Shown here one piece after another: positions 45,911-48,585 of a stretch of DNA of 48,585 nucleotides. The first letter of the stretch is position 1, and every line of letters starts with the position of its first letter. The notes under the pieces were generated by a model, which was given only the letters and a program-made list of their open reading frames with translations, did no database searches and had not been told where the DNA came from. This stretch comes from a virus. The translations under genes and the position numbers were made by a program. The stretch covers positions 1 to 48,585 of the IMG/VR virus record IMGVR_UViG_3300021959_000003, one strand, 5' to 3'.

Positions 45911-46093
45911 CTAAGAATGTGTGTATCCATCAGGCTCTATTGCTAACCACATACCATTCCATTGTACACAGACAGCACCATCGCCTCCAATAATACTTTG
46001 GACTGAGCGGCGTAACTTCAAATAACTTTTACCTTCATTCCAATAAATCCATTTATAATGAAGGGATTTTTGCTGGGGCTTAGTTAGTTGCAT
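45911..46093 (-). CDS. Small basic protein, 60 residues
   Basis: The protein starts MQLTKPQQKSLHYKWIYWNE and continues with SYLKLRRSVQSIIGGDGAVC, then WNGMWLAIEPDG. The QxLTxxQxxxLxxxW-like start resembles small phage proteins I recall. ATG at 46093 has GGAGAT 4 bases upstream. It overlaps the preceding gene end by 14 bases. Confidence 0.75.
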   Translation of the reverse strand: MQLTKPQQKSLHYKWIYWNEGKSYLKLRRSVQSIIGGDGAVCVQWNGMWLAIEPDGYTHS

Positions 46094-46232
46094 CGTTATC
46101 TCCACTCCTCACGCTAAAATCTAGGCAGTTATTTTCAATAAGATTTTCTAAATAATTTAATACTTCTGGTAACGTAATCACGCCTAGATTTTCATCAACT
46201 TCCATTTCCAATTCAATAGTTACAAGGGCCAT
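46080..46232 (-). CDS. Micro-gene, 50 residues, acidic
   Basis: The product reads MALVTIELEMEVDENLGVIT, then LPEVLNYLENLIENN. AGGAG lies 7 bases before the ATG at 46232. The frame fills the gap between two annotated small genes and overlaps the following start by 14 bases, the same style as its neighbours. It is acidic, with a helix after one strand. No family is recognised. Confidence 0.65.
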   Translation of the reverse strand: MALVTIELEMEVDENLGVITLPEVLNYLENLIENNCLDFSVRSGDNDATN

Positions 46233-46241
46233 AACAATCTC

Positions 46242-46460
46242 CTAAAATAAATACAGCGCATAGCTATTACATTTCTTTAGCTCACCATTCAATCCAATAT
46301 AGATTGGTAAGGAGCTACCCATATTGATCTGCATTTCTTTTTTACTTTTAGCCACAATATATTCAATGCCATCAATGGCTTTGAAATCTTTAAGGCGTTT
46401 AACGTGCCGCCAAATAACCATACCGCCACTGTTGTTTTTGTAAGGAGTTACATAGTACAT
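46242..46460 (-). CDS. Small hypothetical protein, 72 residues
   Basis: The protein starts MYYVTPYKNNSGGMVIWRHV and is beta-rich with several Lys. AGAGGAAAG precedes the ATG at 46460; the frame stays open further upstream but lacks a binding site there. It lies 1 base after the neighbouring gene. No family is recognised. Confidence 0.75.
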   Translation of the reverse strand: MYYVTPYKNNSGGMVIWRHVKRLKDFKAIDGIEYIVAKSKKEMQINMGSSLPIYIGLNGELKKCNSYALYLF

Positions 46461-46461
46461 A

Positions 46462-46668
46462 TTACTTTCCTCTGTGGTTGTTGATCCATTCTTCAACGGT
46501 GTCACCAGACTTGGCGGCATCGTCCCAGAATTTATTTAAATCTTTTACAGACCATTTGCTTTGTTCTTTGTGTAAGCAATCAAGAATAAAAGAACAGTAG
46601 TCCTCGTCATTCATTGCTGACCGGACTAGTCTGTGAGTGTTGATCATTTTTTCTTGTCGCTGTTTCAT
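46462..46668 (-). CDS. Small helical protein, 68 residues
   Basis: The protein reads MKQRQEKMINTHRLVRSAMN, then CLHKEQSKWSVKDLNKFWDD. GGAGAT lies 3 bases before the ATG at 46668, and the gene follows a terminator hairpin. Upstream in-frame codons lie inside that terminator and are excluded. No family is recognised. Confidence 0.75.
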   Translation of the reverse strand: MKQRQEKMINTHRLVRSAMNDEDYCSFILDCLHKEQSKWSVKDLNKFWDDAAKSGDTVEEWINNHRGK

Positions 46669-46681
46669 TACATCTCCAAAC

Positions 46682-46702
46682 AAAAAGCGCCCCGAAGGGC
46701 GC
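46682..46702 (-). terminator. Intrinsic terminator within the leftward unit
   Basis: On the leftward strand GCGCCC, loop TTCG and GGGCGC (46702-46687) are followed by five T. It separates the DUF932 pair from the micro-gene belt and is the sixth terminator-like hairpin met by polymerase from the early promoter. Confidence 0.85.
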
Positions 46703-46709
46703 ATTAGTT

Positions 46710-46883
46710 TTAGTAGTATCCTTCACGGACTTTGTGAAGGACGTTAAAGATCTCTGACTCAGAAAAATGTAACTCTTTTAACTCTTGCGCTAGTCCACTG
46801 TAATCTGGGTTAGGCTTGAGATAAATATAAAACTGAACAAGAGATTCGACATCAACATGGTCAGGCCGCAATACGGAATACAT
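46710..46883 (-). CDS. Small hypothetical protein, 57 residues
   Basis: The protein probably starts MYSVLRPDHVDVESLVQFYI and ends with a charged helix (LHKVREGYY). The ATG at 46883 overlaps the end of the DUF932 gene by 23 bases; no strong ribosome binding site is present, so the start is uncertain. It is followed by a terminator. No family is recognised. Confidence 0.65.
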   Translation of the reverse strand: MYSVLRPDHVDVESLVQFYIYLKPNPDYSGLAQELKELHFSESEIFNVLHKVREGYY

Positions 46884-47811
46884 CAGAGTTGACAACCTTG
46901 CGAACAACATCCTGACGTTTGTGACTAACTGAAGCAATATTAGCTTCTGTTCTTTTGCTTGGTGCTGGAGCATGGGTAGACCAATCTGTTAAAGTATTAT
47001 ATAAAGCCCATTGGTTACGGCCCTGTTTGTCAGAGTATTGTGACCATGCTTTAGCGAGATAAGTTAAAGCACTATTAAACCTTGGTAGGCTATCAAATAC
47101 TGCTGACCATGATACACCGCTTTCGTTGACTGCGGCCCGTACAAGATCTAAACAACCAGCGGCTTCAGCAAGAGTAAACATTACTTGCTTTTCTGTTACT
47201 GGAGTTTTATACATCTCAGCCCAGCGATCCCGCTCTTTGTCAAATACTTCTAAGCACTTGACAATTGTTCGTGATGCTCGGTCAATGTCTAAGTTCTTTG
47301 TATGCCTAGCTTTAAACAAGGCGGCGGCATCCCCTAAAAATACTTGACCATTAAAACAAGCTGACTGATGAGCGCCAGCCGACATAATAAAAGAGAATGT
47401 ACTGTTGAGCGATGTTACACCAAGCAAAGTTAGGCAAGCGGTGTCACCATCTGGTGTTGTGTACATATGGCTTGGCAATCTATATTTTACAAAAGTTGCC
47501 GCACCATTGTGGCTTGTTTCAATTTTTTCTACAATACCATCAGTATCTAAATCACTTCTCATAATGATGGCACGTTGAGCATCAATTAATTCTTTAGGTG
47601 CAACAGGTTTATAGCTTTCACCATGCACACCAAGCTCCTCATAAGTATCTGTTCGGACAACAGAAACCTTTTTAGAAGGATACCACTGTTGAGTTTGATC
47701 ATTAAAATAAACTAAAGGGACTGACGCCACATCAAAGTCAGCAGAGCCATAGCCCTTATCAAAAACAGACGGTTGAAACTCACGATTAAAAATTGAAACT
47801 ACATTTTCCAT
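46861..47811 (-). CDS. DUF932 protein
   Basis: The 316-residue protein resembles DUF932, a family frequent on phages and plasmids and of unknown function. Recognisable stretches are YEELGVHGESYKPVAPKELI, then LLGVTSLNSTFSFIMSAGAH and a C-terminal NQWALYNTLTDWSTH. GGAGAG precedes the ATG at 47811. It is the largest gene near the early promoter, apart from replication genes, so it may act in host takeover or DNA metabolism. Confidence 0.85.
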   Translation of the reverse strand: MENVVSIFNREFQPSVFDKGYGSADFDVASVPLVYFNDQTQQWYPSKKVSVVRTDTYEELGVHGESYKPVAPKELIDAQRAIIMRSDLDTDGIVEKIETSHNGAATFVKYRLPSHMYTTPDGDTACLTLLGVTSLNSTFSFIMSAGAHQSACFNGQVFLGDAAALFKARHTKNLDIDRASRTIVKCLEVFDKERDRWAEMYKTPVTEKQVMFTLAEAAGCLDLVRAAVNESGVSWSAVFDSLPRFNSALTYLAKAWSQYSDKQGRNQWALYNTLTDWSTHAPAPSKRTEANIASVSHKRQDVVRKVVNSDVFRIAA

Positions 47812-47829
47812 TTTAACTCTCCGTTTGGA

Positions 47830-48444
47830 TTAAAAGTTTACCGCATCTTGAAGATAACTATAATGTACTTTAGATACATGAAAGCCATCTTCAAATTTCT
47901 TAGACTTAGTAGCAATAAAATTACACCAAGTGTTCCAAAGATTTTTAGTTCCAATGTTATGACATATAGAAATATAATTCATAACACGTTTGTTTTTTAT
48001 ATCCTTAGACTTTAAAGACTTAGATAATTTTAAATCTTTCATGGGGATATTGTACATTTTCAGATTGTGGATGTCAATACAGCCTACCAAGCCTGCTGTA
48101 AGCTGACAAACAAAGCCAGCCTTAGCCATCCCTAAACCATCAACTTGTAAAAATACATTCATTAGTGACAAGGCTTTATCATCATCAGACTTTTTAGAAT
48201 TTAAAACTGCAAGGTACTGCGAATAAATAAATTCTTTACGAGACACCAAAGACTGATAAGTTTTTTTCTTGTTACCCCAAATAAATCTGGAATCAATCCC
48301 ATGTAATTTTACATCTTTTAATTGCTCACCAACAGCATACCACGGCTGTTGAATACTTAGCACCACCATTAAAATAACGTCAGCAAGATTATCACCAGAT
48401 AACCTAGAGTAATCTTGGACGGCTTTTGCATGAATATCATACAT
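47830..48444 (-). CDS. Helix-hairpin-helix DNA-binding protein
   Basis: The 204-residue protein contains a helix-hairpin-helix-like element (VDGLGMAKAGFVCQLTAG) followed by CIDIHNLKMYNI. This resembles DNA-glycosylase-like phage proteins I recall, but without a visible catalytic Lys/Asp signature or iron-sulphur cysteines. ATG at 48444 overlaps the stop of the junction-spanning gene (ATGTATGA) and is preferred over TTG at 48459. A DNA repair or DNA-binding role is likely. Confidence 0.7.
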   Translation of the reverse strand: MYDIHAKAVQDYSRLSGDNLADVILMVVLSIQQPWYAVGEQLKDVKLHGIDSRFIWGNKKKTYQSLVSRKEFIYSQYLAVLNSKKSDDDKALSLMNVFLQVDGLGMAKAGFVCQLTAGLVGCIDIHNLKMYNIPMKDLKLSKSLKSKDIKNKRVMNYISICHNIGTKNLWNTWCNFIATKSKKFEDGFHVSKVHYSYLQDAVNF

Positions 48445-48585
48445 CTTCTTTGACCTCAATGCTGTCGAAAAAAGAATTGTCTGGATAAATTCCGCGAGTC
48501 AAAAAGTCTAATTGAGCTTGAGAAAGGCGCGGCATAGCTTCTGCCGCACTCATTCTATTTTTTTGCCAGTTGTCTAATTCCTCTA
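48437..48585 (-). CDS. Small early protein spanning the contig junction (C-terminal part)
   Basis: This is the 3' portion of the 64-residue gene whose start lies at 173 in the left copy of the repeat. The frame enters from the right edge and stops with TGA at 48439-48437. Within the duplicated 127 bases it repeats codons already covered at positions 1-127. Confidence 0.7.
   Translation of the reverse strand, partial: EELDNWQKNRMSAAEAMPRLSQAQLDFLTRGIYPDNSFFDSIEVKEDV
48459..48585. repeat. Terminal direct repeat, right copy (assembly overlap)
   Basis: Exact copy of bases 1-127. Remove one copy to obtain the circular unit. Confidence 0.9.

Noticed and set aside
46861-47811. Lysogeny or plasmid maintenance function suggested by DUF932
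   Set aside because: No integrase, repressor or partition gene accompanies it, and the family also occurs in lytic phages.

Overview
The window looks like one complete tailed-phage genome, assembled as a circle. The first 127 bases recur exactly as the last 127, so the unit is about 48,458 bp. A T7-type replisome, a short-tail adaptor and nozzle pair, and large ejection-type proteins point to a podovirus-like lytic phage. There is no integrase, repressor, tRNA or phage RNA polymerase. By gene content it resembles the marine podoviruses of the HMO-2011 and cobavirus kinds, but this was not tested. The DNA is A+T-rich. A B12-dependent ribonucleotide reductase and two perfect sigma70 promoters fit a proteobacterial host whose own polymerase transcribes the phage.

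Layout: two transcription units diverge from about 2.15 kb. The rightward unit (2213-33594) carries packaging (small terminase, a helix-turn-helix protein, large terminase), portal, scaffold, major capsid, the tail adaptor and nozzle, a long beta-rich fibre with accessory proteins, a lysis cassette (17245-19481: coiled-coil membrane protein, lipoprotein, 3TM holin, M15 endopeptidase), five large internal/ejection-type proteins (19493-32172) and small basic proteins. The leftward unit starts at 2.12 kb, crosses the contig junction and runs down to 33575. In transcription order it holds small early genes, a DUF932 gene, a dense belt of micro-genes, nucleotide-pool genes (DUF3310, HD hydrolase, MazG), the single-stranded DNA-binding protein, primase-helicase, DNA polymerase A, nucleases and the class II reductase. 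The two units meet tail to tail at 33575-33594.

The most unusual part is 1150-2210. Two consensus sigma70 promoters stand back to back around a dyad. The rightward one places its start point almost on the terminase ATG, implying a leaderless mRNA. The leftward one produces a leader of about 510 nt made almost entirely of perfect hairpins, and the first early gene itself is studded with palindromes. Five terminator-like hairpins lie within the first 1.7 kb of the leftward unit. Two of the large hairpins are duplicated copies whose arms differ by compensatory changes, so base pairing appears to be selected. A cis-acting RNA antitermination or attenuation system, or a replication origin, would explain this, but neither is shown.

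Several real genes are very short or overlap others: a conserved-looking protein overprinting the portal C-terminus, a 36-residue membrane protein between terminase and portal, a DUF1289 gene overlapping the reductase start, and 33- to 51-residue genes with good ribosome binding sites or stop-start overlaps. All family names come from reading motifs by eye; no database search was run.
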